DNA of 64,000 bases. It comes from Bin5 sp965232575. GTDB taxonomy: Bacteria; Chloroflexota; Anaerolineae; Caldilineales; Caldilineaceae. Positions 32,571 through 41,639 of this stretch are shown piece after piece. Each line of letters opens with the position of its first letter. Position 1 is the first letter of the stretch. Made by a program: the position numbers and the translations under genes. Under the pieces are notes generated by a model. It saw nothing but the letters and a program-made list of their open reading frames with translations. It was not told the origin of the DNA and did no database searches. Where the stretch lies: NCBI GenBank assembly GCA_965232575.1, contig CBDDPZ010000009.1:744001-808000 (forward strand), in the 5' to 3' direction.

Positions 32571-34310
32571 CTAGGGTACAGTCGAAGTAGAGCCGGTCAT
32601 GTAGAGTTCACCAGACTCAAAGCCGCGCGCCGTGTAGTAGGCCTGTGTGCCGGTGGCGGCGATGACGCTGATACGCTCAAAACCTGCCGCGCGACTTATC
32701 CGCCGGGCCTCGTTTAGAAGGCGCGTACCCACGCCAACGTGTTGGGCAGCGCCCTTCTCTGCGCTGCCGATCGCCAGTGCCGGTCCGTAAACATGCACTT
32801 CGCGAATCATAGCGTTGCCGCGAATCTCTGCCAGGAAGGCGCGACTCCCTGCCGAAGGCGTCTTGGGCAGACTTAACCTCAGAAAGCCGACGAGGGGCGC
32901 CCGCTCAAAGTCTGCTTGCGAGCCGTTCCCCTTTTCCCCGTCCACGACAATTTGCAGAAAGTGCTCGACCGTCAAATCAGTTGAGTAGGTTGAGACTGTC
33001 AACCGCAGCGCTTCCTCCCGAACTTGCTGGCGCCGAACTTCACGACAGCGAATACAGCCGCAGCGTTCACCGCGACGCGACAACTCCTGGTGGACTACCT
33101 CGCGCAGGTTGCTCGTCTTCACCCCGGCCTCAATGTGATGTGCAGGTATGTCGCGAAACAAGCGGTTGATGCGTATGTAGGGCGGCACAGTCGGTTTGAT
33201 GTCTGCCAGCAGCGCAACAAGCTCCTGTTCCGTATAAGGAGTATAGTCTCCGGCCTGCCACTTCTTGTAGAGCTCAGTACCTGCGATCAGGGAGCAAGGG
33301 TAGATCTTGAGTTCGTCCGGCCGGATTGACGGATCATCGAAGAATCGGTGGAACGAGTCTCGGTCAGATTCCAACGTGGCCCCGTAGAGATTTGGCATCC
33401 AGTGCAATTGCAACTTGAACCCAGCCGTTCTCAGAAGACCTAACGCTTCCCTCACCTCGGCCACAGTGTGGCCGCGTTTATTCAGTTCCAGAACGTCGTC
33501 CTCCAGGCTCTGAACGCCGATCTGTACTTTTGTCACGCCCAATCGCCGCAAGTGTCGAATCTCGTCCGGTGTAATCCAATCCGGTCGAGTCTCTACGACC
33601 AGCCCAACGTTGCGGTGCGCCGCCAAGACATTGCACAGTTGCGCTTCCTCCAGCGTGGCCGACGGCATATAATCTGGGTTTCCATGCTTGTTCATGGCGT
33701 CGAAACAACGGCGCACGAACCACTCCCGATAGTCCCGGCTGTAGGCGTTCCACGTCCCTCCCAGAATCAGGAGTTCCACTTTACTTGTGTCATGGCCGAT
33801 ACTCTCGAATGCATCAATGCGGCCCAGCGTCTGTTTGAACGGGTCAAAGCCGTCGCGCTCAGCTCGCTGCGCCCCAGGTTCGTCGTAGATGTAGCTCTTA
33901 GGCATACGCCAGTCGTCGGGGCAGAAAATACACTGGCCCGGACAGCCTGCCGGCGCGGTCAAAACGGTTACTGGCGCGACGCCGCTGGAGGTTCGTACCG
34001 GCTTCATGCGGATTCTGTCAAGCAGAAATGGATCCGGTTCCAGCTCTCCTTCATCGACCAAAAGCCGAAAACCCGCTACGAGATCAGACTTGGCATAGAA
34101 TCCTTTGCCGTCTTTGGGGTATCGGGCTAGAATTGAACGCAGGGATCGATTTGCGTCCCATTCAGATTCCTGCACGGCCAGGACGTCCCGGAAAATCGCT
34201 AACAGAACGGTACGATGGGCAGCCGGATCGAAGCTCCGTTTACGCTGCCATTCCTGGGAAGTTTGAACTACCTCGGCCGGAATCTCTTCCGGAGCCAGAA
34301 CTCGTCTCAT
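32571..34310 (-). CDS. elp3: Elp3-family tRNA U34 carboxymethyl synthase (radical SAM/GNAT)
   Basis: 579 residues. Radical SAM cluster CPGQCIFC after TVLTAPAGCP, SPAM-like GGTWNAYSRDYREWFVRRCFDAMN, TRPDW and VQIGVQS, then a C-terminal GNAT acetyltransferase domain (about 430-579; HVGVGTRLLNEARRI acetyl-CoA loop). A CGCIRCRE zinc site is between. Elp3 builds cm5U at wobble U34 from acetyl-CoA. Start ATG 34310 (MRRVLAPEEIP) is preferred over 34355. It is divergent from a Trm9-like methyltransferase whose likely substrate is the cm5U product. Confidence 0.93.
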   Translation of the reverse strand: MRRVLAPEEIPAEVVQTSQEWQRKRSFDPAAHRTVLLAIFRDVLAVQESEWDANRSLRSILARYPKDGKGFYAKSDLVAGFRLLVDEGELEPDPFLLDRIRMKPVRTSSGVAPVTVLTAPAGCPGQCIFCPDDWRMPKSYIYDEPGAQRAERDGFDPFKQTLGRIDAFESIGHDTSKVELLILGGTWNAYSRDYREWFVRRCFDAMNKHGNPDYMPSATLEEAQLCNVLAAHRNVGLVVETRPDWITPDEIRHLRRLGVTKVQIGVQSLEDDVLELNKRGHTVAEVREALGLLRTAGFKLQLHWMPNLYGATLESDRDSFHRFFDDPSIRPDELKIYPCSLIAGTELYKKWQAGDYTPYTEQELVALLADIKPTVPPYIRINRLFRDIPAHHIEAGVKTSNLREVVHQELSRRGERCGCIRCREVRRQQVREEALRLTVSTYSTDLTVEHFLQIVVDGEKGNGSQADFERAPLVGFLRLSLPKTPSAGSRAFLAEIRGNAMIREVHVYGPALAIGSAEKGAAQHVGVGTRLLNEARRISRAAGFERISVIAATGTQAYYTARGFESGELYMTGSTSTVP

Positions 34311-34359
34311 GCTAGCGGATAGAACCCATGAACTGTCGAGGCAACCTGAAAACAAGCCG

Positions 34360-35184
34360 ATGCAAACAGCTTGTATGGATTCGCAGACGCAAAATGCGTT
34401 GCTGACGCTTAATCGCTGTTTCTACGAGCAAGTGGCCCACCATTTCGACGCAACGCGCCAAAACTGGACCCCGGGACTTTGGGCTATTCTACCGTATTTC
34501 AGGGCCCCGGGAAAGGAACTGCTGTCAGTGCTGGATGTCGGCTGCGGCAACGGCCGCTTCGCCCGACTGCTTGAGGAGGCAGGTATCGTAGCATCCTACA
34601 CTGGCGTTGACGGAAATGAAACGCTGCTCCAGATCGCCAGGAAGTCTGCTGCAAACCTCGCAGGAGTCGACTGTCAGTTCATTCAGGCCGACCTGGCAAA
34701 TACTGGCTGGCCCCGGATTCTGGCGGCGGGCAGACGTGTAGGGGACCGACGCGTCCACGCGTCCACAAAATTGTATGAAACGCCAAGGTATAATGTAGTG
34801 CTTTGCACGGCAACCATGCAGCACCTGCCAGGTTATACACTGCGCCTGCGGCTGATGAGAGACCTCAGGCGCTTGAGCACAGGCTACGTCATTCTTTCCT
34901 TTTGGCAATTCCTCAGCAGCAAGAGATTTCGGAACAAACTGATTGACCCCGGCACAGTTGGCATCAGCGCTGCCAAACTAGATCCTGGTGACGGACTCCT
35001 CCCATGGCGTCAGGGCGTTGACGCCATTCGGTACGTTCATCAGGTTGATGAGGCTGAATTACGACAGTTGGCCGCTGACGCGGGACAGACTGTTCTGCAT
35101 AAGTTTCGCGCCGACGGAAGAGAGTCAGACCTGAATCTTTATGCAGTCCTGGGCCGCGCTGCTTCCAGTACAGTGCAACGCTAA
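34360..35184 (+). CDS. Trm9/ALKBH8-like SAM methyltransferase, candidate mcm5U34 methylase
   Basis: Class I methyltransferase of about 274 residues. FYEQVAHHFDATRQNWTP at the N-terminus, SVLDVGCGNGRFARLL (SAM motif I), GVDGNE (acidic ribose ligand) and a C-terminal PGDGLLPWR then RYVHQVDEAELRQLAADAG match the Trm9 family, which methylates cm5U34 to mcm5U34 in eukaryotic tRNA. Starts at 34360 and 34375 are both possible and lack a ribosome site. It shares a ~50-bp divergent promoter with elp3, which strongly suggests a shared tRNA-wobble pathway. A generic methyltransferase is the alternative. Confidence 0.72.
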   Translation: MQTACMDSQTQNALLTLNRCFYEQVAHHFDATRQNWTPGLWAILPYFRAPGKELLSVLDVGCGNGRFARLLEEAGIVASYTGVDGNETLLQIARKSAANLAGVDCQFIQADLANTGWPRILAAGRRVGDRRVHASTKLYETPRYNVVLCTATMQHLPGYTLRLRLMRDLRRLSTGYVILSFWQFLSSKRFRNKLIDPGTVGISAAKLDPGDGLLPWRQGVDAIRYVHQVDEAELRQLAADAGQTVLHKFRADGRESDLNLYAVLGRAASSTVQR

Positions 35185-35248
35185 GTTAGGCCGATCTTCG
35201 CAAACTTTCGTGTTTCCTGACTCCTCCCATAACCGGACACATGGCGCC

Positions 35249-36445
35249 ATGCAACCCGACAAACGAACGCAAACGATACTGAACGGTTTTGAAGCTCACT
35301 TCGACGGTCAAGCGACTTATCTTGCAATCGCGCCGGGCCGAGTCAATCTGATCGGAGAGCATACTGACTACAATGATGGATTCGTGTTACCGGTGGCCCT
35401 GGATCGGGACGTCAGGGTTCTTTTCCGGTCACGCGACGACCACCGCGTAAAGCTATACGCACTGGAGTTTGACTCGTGGGCGAACTTCGAGATCGGGGCT
35501 ACGAAGCGAGACAAAGACCAATTGTGGCCCAACTATGTTCAGGGAGTAGGCCTGGAGCTCGCCGAACTTGGCGTTCAGTTGCAGGGTTTTGAAGGGGTCG
35601 TCAGCGGAAATGTACCGAGGGGAAGCGGGTTGAGCAGTTCAGCAGCTCTGGAAATCGCAGCGGCAAAGGCCTTTCTCACGGCGGCCAACCAGATTCACGC
35701 GCTGACCGGTCCCCAACTAGCCAGGGCCGCACAGAAGGCCGAGAACGAATTCGTCGGCGTCAATTGCGGCATCATGGATCAGTTCATCAGTACACTGGGA
35801 GAAGAGGGACACGCATTGTTGATCGACTGTCGCAGCCTGGACTATCAGCGAGTGCCGTTTCCTGAGGGCGTGTCTTTGGTAATTGGCAATACCAAAGCAA
35901 GCCGCTCTCTTGCAGGAAGTGCTTACAACGAGCGCCGAGCACAGTGTGAAGACGGGGTGCGCCGACTGCAAGAGGTTTTGCCGGAAATCACCGCTCTCCG
36001 CGATGTGAGCCGCGACGAACTGGAGGCCCATCGCTCGCTACTTCCGCCAACCGTCTACCGGCGCTGCCGACATGTTGTAAGCGAAAACGATCGCGTGCAG
36101 ACAACGGTTGACGCCCTTGAGCAGGGCGATTTTCGGAAGGTCGGGCTGTTGATGGACGCCAGCCATGAAAGCCTGAGAGACGACTACGAAGTCAGCAGTG
36201 AGGCCCTAGATAGGATGGTTGAGTCGATGCGCAGTCATCCTGGTTGCTTGGGCGCCCGCCTCACGGGGGCCGGGTTTGGTGGCTGCGCCGTGGCTCTGGT
36301 CAAGGCTGGAACAGAAAAGGATGTACGAGAGACAGTACAAGAGACTTATGCCAAAACGATGAACCTGTGGCCCGAGGTTTACATCAGCCCGCCGAGCTCC
36401 GGCGCACGTGTCTTGCCTCTGCTTACTGGAGAAAGCGATGGATGA
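35249..36445 (+). CDS. galK: Galactokinase
   Basis: 398 residues of the GHMP kinase family. GRVNLIGEHTDYNDGFVLP is the galactokinase signature near the N-terminus, SGNVPRGSGLSSSAALEIA the ATP-binding loop, and LTGAGFGGCAVALV the C-terminal motif. Phosphorylates galactose at C1 with ATP. ATG 35249 begins the usual N-terminus. No galT or galE is nearby. The stop overlaps the next gene's start (ATGGATGA), so the two are translationally coupled. Confidence 0.95.
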   Translation: MQPDKRTQTILNGFEAHFDGQATYLAIAPGRVNLIGEHTDYNDGFVLPVALDRDVRVLFRSRDDHRVKLYALEFDSWANFEIGATKRDKDQLWPNYVQGVGLELAELGVQLQGFEGVVSGNVPRGSGLSSSAALEIAAAKAFLTAANQIHALTGPQLARAAQKAENEFVGVNCGIMDQFISTLGEEGHALLIDCRSLDYQRVPFPEGVSLVIGNTKASRSLAGSAYNERRAQCEDGVRRLQEVLPEITALRDVSRDELEAHRSLLPPTVYRRCRHVVSENDRVQTTVDALEQGDFRKVGLLMDASHESLRDDYEVSSEALDRMVESMRSHPGCLGARLTGAGFGGCAVALVKAGTEKDVRETVQETYAKTMNLWPEVYISPPSSGARVLPLLTGESDG

Positions 36446-36956
36446 CCGCTACCACGGTGAGCGCAGCCGCCCGAGCTTGGGCGCCTCCGGCCCGCTGGAA
36501 TATGACAGCGGTATGCTCTCATGGGAATTTGTCGATAGTCGAATGCGCGGGGCAGTAAACTATTGGATCGCCAGCGCCGGAGGGGACGGAAGGCCTCACG
36601 CAGTGCCCGTTTGGGGCGCCTGGCTGGATGATGTCTTCTACTTCGTAGGTACGGGCAAAAAGATACGTAATTTGCGCGCAAATCCACAGGCAGTAGTTCA
36701 TTTGGAGAGCGGTGACGACGTAGTCCTAATTGAAGGCCGTTTTGAAGAGATAGAGAGACCGGGTCGAACGCTGCTCCAGCTCGTGGACGAGGAATTCATC
36801 CGCAAGTACAAAACCTATCGCCCCAGTGAACACCTGAATGACCGGACCAAATCTAGTTTCCCGCCAGAGGGACTATTCGCTGTCTATCCTCAACTGGTCA
36901 TCGCCTGGAGCGGAATGGCAAGCGATGCAACGCGGTGGCGGATTCCCGCCCGTTAG
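36438..36956 (+). CDS. PPOX-class flavin/F420-type split-barrel protein
   Basis: 172 residues. RMRGAVNYWIASAGGDGRPHAVPVWGAWLDDVFYFVG followed by KKIRNLRANPQAVVHLESGDDVVLIEGRFEEI is the pyridoxamine 5'-phosphate oxidase-like split barrel that binds FMN or F420. Substrate unknown. GGAGAAAG precedes the ATG, which sits inside the galK stop; the operon arrangement is clear but does not define the function. Confidence 0.85.
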   Translation: MDDRYHGERSRPSLGASGPLEYDSGMLSWEFVDSRMRGAVNYWIASAGGDGRPHAVPVWGAWLDDVFYFVGTGKKIRNLRANPQAVVHLESGDDVVLIEGRFEEIERPGRTLLQLVDEEFIRKYKTYRPSEHLNDRTKSSFPPEGLFAVYPQLVIAWSGMASDATRWRIPAR

Positions 36957-37044
36957 CTACGACCTTGTCTCTCCTTTGTCCTCGACATCGCTTGATCAAA
37001 CATCGAGGTGGCCCTCTCACCGCCTATTCAAATAGGGAAGCAAA

Positions 37045-38250
37045 ATGACAACGCTTACCGACTATAGCCAATTCAGTGGACTCCATTGGGAGACCGGCAC
37101 CGTCCGCAACTATCTCGAATATTGCGGGGCGACGGCGCCCCATACGGGAAAACCTTATTCAGAGGCACTGCTGATGGGAATCAGCGGCGGCGCGGTGATG
37201 GGGTATTTCGTCTTTGCCTATCAGGACATTGACCCGCACGCCCGCATTCTCACCCGAAACACTTTTGACCCGATGGAGACGATGCTGCAGCGTCTTGGCG
37301 CAGTACCGGAAGTTCGCCAGACGGCAAGTGCAGATAGGGCGGTCAGCAACCTGGTCGAAACCCTGGAAAACGGTAGGCCTGCCATTACCTGGGCCGATGC
37401 CCTCAGCCTCCCCTATGATCCACATACGTATGAGTTTGAGTTCCCTCACATGCAACCGGTCATCGTTTATGGGTACAACGAAGAGGGCGACCGGGTCTCG
37501 ATCTCCGACCGCGCCCGCGTGCCATTGTTCGCCACGACCGGGCAACTGTCAGCGGCGCGATCGAAAGTGAAGAAGATTCGAAACCGCATCATGACGTTGG
37601 AGCTGCCTGATGCCGACATGATTCCGGAGGCGGTTCGGTCGGGTATTCGCGACAGCATCCAACTGTTTACGGAGAAGCCGCCTAAGGGCGCACGCCACAA
37701 TTTCGGCTTTTCTGCCTACCAGCGCTGGGCCGATGCACTGCGAAATCCCAAAATGAGAGGCAGTTGGGAGAAGGAGTTTCCGCCCGGGCGTAAAATGTAC
37801 GCCGGTCTGGAGTCGGTCTTCAGTGATACGCACACTTACGGCAAAGAAGGTTTCGCTGAGAGGGATATCTTCGCAGCCTTTCTGGATGAAGCCGCGCAGA
37901 TTCTGGACCGACCAGTCTTGAGAGAAGCTGGAGAGCAGTTTAGAGCAAGTGCTCTGGCGTGGCGCGATCTAGGTGAAATGCTGCTGCCGGACAGTATTTC
38001 GGTCTGGGCGGAGGCCCGCAGACTGATGTTGGAAAACCAACAACTCTTCCTGGAACAAGGCGGAGAAGCCACTGAAACAGGGCAGACCAACGCCGAGCGC
38101 CTCATCGCAATTCGACGCGAGATGGAAACGGACTTTCCACTCTCTGACGAAGAAGTGGTCACGTTCAGAGAACAGATTGCCGAACAGGTTCTTAGAATCA
38201 GTGCTCTCGAGGAGCCGGCCGTCGCAGCAATGAAGGAGGCGATGGATTGA
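37045..38250 (+). CDS. BtrH-N/DUF4872-type protein
   Basis: 401 residues. The N-terminal 130 have the BtrH_N papain-like look (YLEYCGA, SEALLMGISGGAVMGYFVFAY, WADALSLPYDPHTYEFEFPHMQPVIVYGYN). The C-terminal half is helical and matches what I recall of DUF4872. BtrH of butirosin biosynthesis transfers an acyl chain from a carrier protein. No biosynthetic cluster surrounds this copy, so its substrate is open. A Cys at position 28 could be the nucleophile. Confidence 0.75.
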   Translation: MTTLTDYSQFSGLHWETGTVRNYLEYCGATAPHTGKPYSEALLMGISGGAVMGYFVFAYQDIDPHARILTRNTFDPMETMLQRLGAVPEVRQTASADRAVSNLVETLENGRPAITWADALSLPYDPHTYEFEFPHMQPVIVYGYNEEGDRVSISDRARVPLFATTGQLSAARSKVKKIRNRIMTLELPDADMIPEAVRSGIRDSIQLFTEKPPKGARHNFGFSAYQRWADALRNPKMRGSWEKEFPPGRKMYAGLESVFSDTHTYGKEGFAERDIFAAFLDEAAQILDRPVLREAGEQFRASALAWRDLGEMLLPDSISVWAEARRLMLENQQLFLEQGGEATETGQTNAERLIAIRREMETDFPLSDEEVVTFREQIAEQVLRISALEEPAVAAMKEAMD

Positions 38251-38275
38251 AAACGCGGAGCAAGTTACCCCTCTT

Positions 38276-39559
38276 TCAGGCTCTGTCAGGCTGCTCTTGT
38301 CTGTCACTAACCTGACGTAATCCCGGGAGCGTCGCGGCGACAGTTGCAACCAATAGCGCAGCCAGCGCGACTTCAGCCCCGACTGCCAAGGGCGCGCCAA
38401 ACGCGTCTGCTAGCACGCCCGTTTGGAGCCTCCCAAACGGACCTGCGCCTATAGCAACTGCAATGGCTCCCATCGCCTGTCCCCGTCTCTCATCAGCCGC
38501 CGCGAGCAGCACGATGGAACTCTGCATGATTCCAAAGCAGGCGTGACCTATCCCAACCAACAGCAGCAAAGCCCACGAGACGGCGAACACGGAACTGGTA
38601 GTGAAGAATAGCAACGCTAGGCAGTGAAGAAGCGTGCCGGCTATGAATATCCATCCCGCGCTCGCAAAGCGCCTTGCCCAGTTGACCAGAAAAAGGCCGA
38701 CCACGTTTCCGATTCCCACAGACGCGCCGAGATAGCCTAGCCCAACCGGTCCCTGATCCAGAACATCGCGTGCGAATACAGGAAGGAAGTTCATATAGGG
38801 AAAGGCCAACATATTCATGATCATCGTGATCAGCGTTACGGCCAGGATCGACTGGTTTTGTCGCACATAGAGGACGCTGTCTCGAAACTGTGCCAGAGGA
38901 GACGCGCTAGTGGGAGACGATGTGTGGGGAATCGGCTGCCGAGAGAGTGCGCGCAGGAGCAGCAGCGAAATCGCCGACAACCCGCTCAAAGTAAAGAAAC
39001 AGCCCAGCACATTGAACGCGTCGAGTACAACACCGGCCATGAGAGGCCCCAAGGCACGGGCGACGCTCATGCCCAGATTCTCCAGCATCAGAGCGTCAAC
39101 GACGCGAGGGCGGCCCACCAGGTCGGGTATCAGAGCCCGGCGGGTCGGCCAGTCCATCGCCCACGCACACCCGAGAGTCAGGGAGATCACAACGAGATGC
39201 CAAAGGGCGAGCAGTCCAGCCGCCAACAGCGCAGCAACGGTCGCATACATGCAAAAGGTGAGCGTTTGCGAGGCAATGATCAGAGGACGGCGGCCGATTC
39301 TGTCGGCGAGTAGTCCGCCAAAGCCGCCGACCAGCAGAGAGGGAATCGATCGGCAGAAGCCAACTAGGCCGACCAGGCCAGCCGAATCCGTCAATTCCAG
39401 CACCAGCCAGCCCAACACAATCATCTCCATATAGTGGGCCAGCCACCAGAGAGTGCTTGAACCCAGGAGAAGGCGATAGTCGGAATTGGCCAGTGTCGCC
39501 CGAATCCCCGACTCCGGCTGGAAAAGACGCTGGTAACGCCTGGAAAGATCAGTCCACAT
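38276..39559 (-). CDS. MFS transporter
   Basis: 427 residues, about 12 helices, with the MFS loop motif GGLLADRIGRRPLIIASQ after helix 2. Closest in style to the drug/siderophore exporter group (EntS-like). The start overlaps the stop of the S9 peptidase gene by 11 bp on the same strand, so the two form an operon; substrate unknown. Confidence 0.88.
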   Translation of the reverse strand: MWTDLSRRYQRLFQPESGIRATLANSDYRLLLGSSTLWWLAHYMEMIVLGWLVLELTDSAGLVGLVGFCRSIPSLLVGGFGGLLADRIGRRPLIIASQTLTFCMYATVAALLAAGLLALWHLVVISLTLGCAWAMDWPTRRALIPDLVGRPRVVDALMLENLGMSVARALGPLMAGVVLDAFNVLGCFFTLSGLSAISLLLLRALSRQPIPHTSSPTSASPLAQFRDSVLYVRQNQSILAVTLITMIMNMLAFPYMNFLPVFARDVLDQGPVGLGYLGASVGIGNVVGLFLVNWARRFASAGWIFIAGTLLHCLALLFFTTSSVFAVSWALLLLVGIGHACFGIMQSSIVLLAAADERRGQAMGAIAVAIGAGPFGRLQTGVLADAFGAPLAVGAEVALAALLVATVAATLPGLRQVSDRQEQPDRA

Positions 39560-41432
39560 CTGGACCTTGTAACCCCAGTACCCGATAAGCGAATTTCAGA
39601 TGGGTTTCCTGTAGATGTTCGGCTGTTGCGGCACTTGCAAAACCGTGTCCACCGTCCAGCCAGACCAGAGTGAAGTCCTTCTTCAGCTCTTCCATTTTGC
39701 GGGCAAAGTGCTCCATTTGACGGGGCGTGGCGCGGCTGTCCCGTCGTCCTTGAAAGATCAGTAGTGGCGCCTGAATTGCCGCAGCATGCGTAAGGGGAGA
39801 ACGGTCACGGTATAGATCAGGCCTATCCAAAGGTGTACCGTCAAAAATCATTCGCGCCCAGCCCTGCATGGCCGCTGAAGAATCCTCGTAGTTCATCGTC
39901 CAATCTACGATTGCCACCGGAGCGACGCCGCCCGCCCACAGCTCAGGCTCCTGCGAAAGTGCCCAAACGGTCAGAAAGCCCCCATAGGATCCTCCCTCCA
40001 GTAAAATGCCATTCGGGTCGGCGATTCCCTCACCAATCAGCCAGCGGCAGGCGGCCAGCATGTCCTCCAACTCCCAGCGCCCGACATCGCCGTTTATCTT
40101 TTCCTGGAAGTCGCGACCGAATCCAGTCGAACCGCGATAATTGACAGTAAGGTAGGCGAAGCCGTGATCCAACCAGGCTTGGCTTGAAGCGTCGAAGGCG
40201 TTCGACACGGCGCCGCTCGGGCCTCCGTGGATATGCAGGATCGTGGGGAAGGGCCCCCCTGACGTTTCACTTGAGGATGGTAGTCCCAGCCATGCCTGGA
40301 CAGAAACGCCGTCGGAACTGGGAAAGCTGACCGAACGCCATGGTCGACCAGGCGGGCAGTCGTTAACGGGCAGTATCGGCCTGGGCCAACCAGTTGGGGT
40401 CAGCGAGAGCAGTTGAGAAGGATGCGCGGCATCGCTCCACTGCGCCCAGATCGTACCATCTGGGGCGAAAAAGCTGGCCGCAGTTCCCGTATGATAAGGC
40501 CCAGTGCGACCGCGAAAAGTCCCTGGCAAGTGTTGTAGCGGCAGCAGACCTTCGTCGTTCAGATCGTAGGTGAAGAGGCCTTCATGTTCCTCAGTCTTCG
40601 TCTGAACAAGCAGTTTTCCGCCGTCAGGGGACCAGTCCAGTGGCAGAATCGGCCCTTCGGCTGAGGGCATCGATAGGTCGCGCCGTTCGTTTGAATGCGG
40701 GTCCCAAAGTAGAGGCAGCAGCACGCCGCTTTCGGTTGTCGTGGCTAGCAATCGTTCATCGCCACGAAGAGGCGAGAACTGTATGGGCTCGACACTGTAG
40801 TCGAAACCGTCCCAAAGTTCAGCGACCTGTTCCCCCGAATTCGTGTCGAATACCAGAACTGTGTAGCGGCGGCTGTGGGGCGCCCGGCGCGTTGACTTGA
40901 CTGCAAGTAAGTTTCCCTCATAGGACAGATGACAGGCCCACGTCTCCTCCAGGTCCGTGTACACCTGTCGCGGCGCAAATCGTCCTCCGTCTGGTTCCAG
41001 CGCAATGCAGTAGAACCAGTAGCGATTGTCATAGACAGCGTCGAGTGCTAGGCAAGCGCCGCCGCGACTGATATCGAAGCCGCGCAGAGTATATGGAGGC
41101 AGTTCAGGTGTCAGGTCTTCAGCAGGTCCACCAGCGAAGGGTACGCGGACAATATGGCCTAGTTCACTGCCCTTATCGTCCTTCAGGTAGTAGAGGTAGG
41201 CACCTTCGGGTCCCAGCCAACCGTACGATGGTGTCTCATCTTCCTGCAGGAGAGGACGCAAGTCACCAGAAGTGATGTCCCAGGCGAAGATTCGTTTTGA
41301 AGGGCCCTCCAGGCTGGCATGGACAATGCCACGCGACGCGTTTCTCGGCGCTACATAGGTATAGCCCAGGCTGTTACAGCGGAATCGCTGCCGCCATCGA
41401 GCACTTTCCTCAAGCTGAAGTGGGGCAATCAT
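39549..41432 (-). CDS. S9 family serine peptidase (acylaminoacyl-peptidase-like)
   Basis: 627 residues. An N-terminal seven-bladed propeller (about 30-350) restricts access; the C-terminal alpha/beta-hydrolase has HIHGGPSGAVSN (oxyanion), GGSYGGFLTVW (nucleophile Ser), QGRRDSRATPRQ (Asp) and GGHGF (His). Cytoplasmic oligopeptidase by family; no signal peptide. First gene of a two-gene minus-strand operon with the MFS exporter, and divergent from the GT39 gene. Confidence 0.92.
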   Translation of the reverse strand: MIAPLQLEESARWRQRFRCNSLGYTYVAPRNASRGIVHASLEGPSKRIFAWDITSGDLRPLLQEDETPSYGWLGPEGAYLYYLKDDKGSELGHIVRVPFAGGPAEDLTPELPPYTLRGFDISRGGACLALDAVYDNRYWFYCIALEPDGGRFAPRQVYTDLEETWACHLSYEGNLLAVKSTRRAPHSRRYTVLVFDTNSGEQVAELWDGFDYSVEPIQFSPLRGDERLLATTTESGVLLPLLWDPHSNERRDLSMPSAEGPILPLDWSPDGGKLLVQTKTEEHEGLFTYDLNDEGLLPLQHLPGTFRGRTGPYHTGTAASFFAPDGTIWAQWSDAAHPSQLLSLTPTGWPRPILPVNDCPPGRPWRSVSFPSSDGVSVQAWLGLPSSSETSGGPFPTILHIHGGPSGAVSNAFDASSQAWLDHGFAYLTVNYRGSTGFGRDFQEKINGDVGRWELEDMLAACRWLIGEGIADPNGILLEGGSYGGFLTVWALSQEPELWAGGVAPVAIVDWTMNYEDSSAAMQGWARMIFDGTPLDRPDLYRDRSPLTHAAAIQAPLLIFQGRRDSRATPRQMEHFARKMEELKKDFTLVWLDGGHGFASAATAEHLQETHLKFAYRVLGLQGPDVD

Positions 41433-41639
41433 AGGCTTTCTCAGTGAATGGTGAGGGTTGTCCTGTCCCGTTCATTCAGTCAGCGACAGGGGCCATCGAC
41501 TTGTGTGGGGCTCCAATGGTCCGCTTGGTTTCCTGTCCGGGATACGCGGGGCGGATTATGTGAAGAATTGTACATGGGCTTGGAAGCCCATGCAACGAAT
41601 AACCCCACGCAGTTGATACCTGGCGAAGCAGATGCCATA

